Below are positions 63,223-64,000 of a stretch of DNA of 64,000 nt, piece after piece (the stretch's first letter is position 1; each line of letters starts with the position of its first letter). The DNA lies in NCBI GenBank assembly GCA_036278735.1, contig DASUKM010000016.1, forward strand, positions 1 through 64,000. Direction: 5' to 3'. The DNA comes from DASUKM01 sp036278735 (GTDB lineage Bacteria; Acidobacteriota; Vicinamibacteria; Vicinamibacterales; 2-12-FULL-66-21). A program made the position numbers and the translations under genes. The notes beneath the pieces were generated by a model, which made no database searches, was not told where the DNA came from, and was given only the letters and a program-made list of their open reading frames with translations.

Positions 63223-63403
63223 AGTTGGTTCGAGGATCCCGATAAGGGGCCGAACCGTGCCGCCGCGAACTCAGGGCCGACCCCGGTGCCAGGCCTGGAA
63301 CTCCGAACCCGGCCCCTGAACGACCAGAATCGCCCGGAGCAGACGCTCGACGGCTTCGCCGCGGTGTTGCATCTGCACTCAGCCCGTGCACTCCGCCGGA
63401 ACC

Positions 63404-63424
63404 GCCCAAAGCCCAAAGCCCAAA
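63404..63424. repeat. 7-bp period array, unit GCCCAAA (GCTTTGG on the minus strand)
   Basis: Three perfect heptamers. Read on the minus strand, TAG of the LolA-like gene (63429-63427) is followed without gap by (GCTTTGG)3, the same order as at 20180 and 61476. Confidence 0.92.
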
Positions 63425-63426
63425 GC

Positions 63427-64000
63427 CTACTTCGAGAACACGTTCGGATCGATCGGGCCGTTGATCACGATGTGGTCGAACGTCATCAGCTTGCTGTCGC
63501 CGTTGGGAAAGTCGAGCCGCATCGCGGAGAGCAGCGTCGACGAGCGATCGATCCATAACTGCAGGCGGCTCAGGCCCTGCTGAATCTGTTTCCGCTTCGG
63601 CACCATCGTGACTTCCCATGTGTTCGGCCGGTCGTGGGCCTCGCGCGCGGTGATGGTGAAGGTCCGCCGCAGCTCGTCGGGATTCTTGCCGACGAAATAC
63701 TTCTGAATGCGCTGCTGGGCGGCGGCGATGTCCGTGTGCTGCTCCAGCTCGCGCGACGGCCACCGCAGCGTGAGCTGATCCTTGTCGATCAGGAGCGTGC
63801 GCTCTTCCGGATCGATATAGTGCAGGACGATCCGGGACGGCCGCACCACCGCCAGCGTCCCGCTGGTGACGAGCGGGCGCGACAACAGCGACGAGGACGT
63901 GCTTTCCGTGAAGCCGGCGGTGACCGTCTTCATCGTCGATTCGAGCCCCTGGCCCCGCTGGTAGATCTCGTCGAACAGATCCTTCGCGCGCGCGTGTGAC
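63427..64000 (-). CDS. LolA-like outer-membrane lipoprotein carrier, 5' end missing
   Basis: The gene runs off the right edge; about 190 residues are visible. KDLFDEIYQRGQGLESTMKT, FTESTSSSLLSRPLVTSGTL, RPSRIVLHYIDPEERTLLID and RLQLWIDRSSTLLSAMRLDF match the half-barrel LolA family. The signal peptide and first strand lie beyond the window. Specialised LolA-like proteins accompany MMPL exporters in aryl polyene-type clusters, and such an exporter is 3.5 kb away on the same strand. A housekeeping LolA is the alternative. The TAG stop abuts a (GCTTTGG)3 array. Confidence 0.85.
   Translation of the reverse strand, partial: SHARAKDLFDEIYQRGQGLESTMKTVTAGFTESTSSSLLSRPLVTSGTLAVVRPSRIVLHYIDPEERTLLIDKDQLTLRWPSRELEQHTDIAAAQQRIQKYFVGKNPDELRRTFTITAREAHDRPNTWEVTMVPKRKQIQQGLSRLQLWIDRSSTLLSAMRLDFPNGDSKLMTFDHIVINGPIDPNVFSK

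Overview
The window is high-GC, densely coded bacterial chromosome from a Gram-negative with an outer membrane: it has a LolA-like carrier, a secretin, lipoproteins and an LpxL-type acyltransferase. Three protein types point to the phylum Acidobacteriota, plausibly the Vicinamibacteria: an ADOP-type duplicated ABC permease, a VWFA-related acidobacterial-domain protein and a secreted protein built from carboxypeptidase-regulatory-like domains. This placement is inferred from gene content; no rRNA or tRNA gene is visible.

Layout. 1-8.5 kb is the 3' part of an exopolysaccharide operon (chain-length determinant, tyrosine-kinase-like ATPase, WbaP-type initiating transferase, Wzy-like ligase/polymerase, a GT2-flippase fusion, GT4, WecG/TagA), closed by a convergent GH10 glycanase. 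9.7-22.6 kb is mostly housekeeping and envelope: PcnB-like polymerase, a TPR protein, DNA polymerase I, lipoproteins, a ZIP transporter, a VWA protein, an SDR, a methyltransferase and myo-inositol-phosphate synthase. 22.6-30.6 kb is an accessory island bounded by a 60-bp imperfect direct repeat. It carries two near-identical miniature RHS-core proteins with unrelated C-terminal tips, putative partner genes, and relics of FG-GAP, YD-repeat and Calx-beta modules. 30.7-40.3 kb holds secretin, ExeA-like, TPR and GspE/PilB genes of a type II secretion/type IV (MSHA-like) pilus machine, interrupted by acetyl-CoA synthetase and a degenerate GGDEF-HTH protein. 40.4-47.8 kb holds ABC transporters (MacB/LolD-type ATPase, ADOP permease, OppD/OppF pair) and a methylmalonyl-CoA-mutase-type large subunit. 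47.8-64 kb is lipid- and envelope-flavoured: a radical SAM protein resembling tetraether lipid synthase, acyl-AMP ligase, FabZ-like dehydratase, DUF2062-methyltransferase, acyltransferase, GT2, MMPL exporter, a B12-radical SAM protein and a LolA-like protein cut by the window end. An ECF42-like sigma factor with its DGPF partner lies in between.

The most unusual structure lies between the genes. At least twelve short arrays share a 7-bp period but have different unit sequences. Three genes (SDR, B12-radical SAM, LolA-like) end in TAG followed immediately by the same unit, GCTTTGG. Two arrays near 43.5 kb are inverted complements of each other. Separate palindromic repeat families often sit exactly at gene ends, supply the final codons and stop, and in one case seem to be inserted in frame inside a membrane protein gene.
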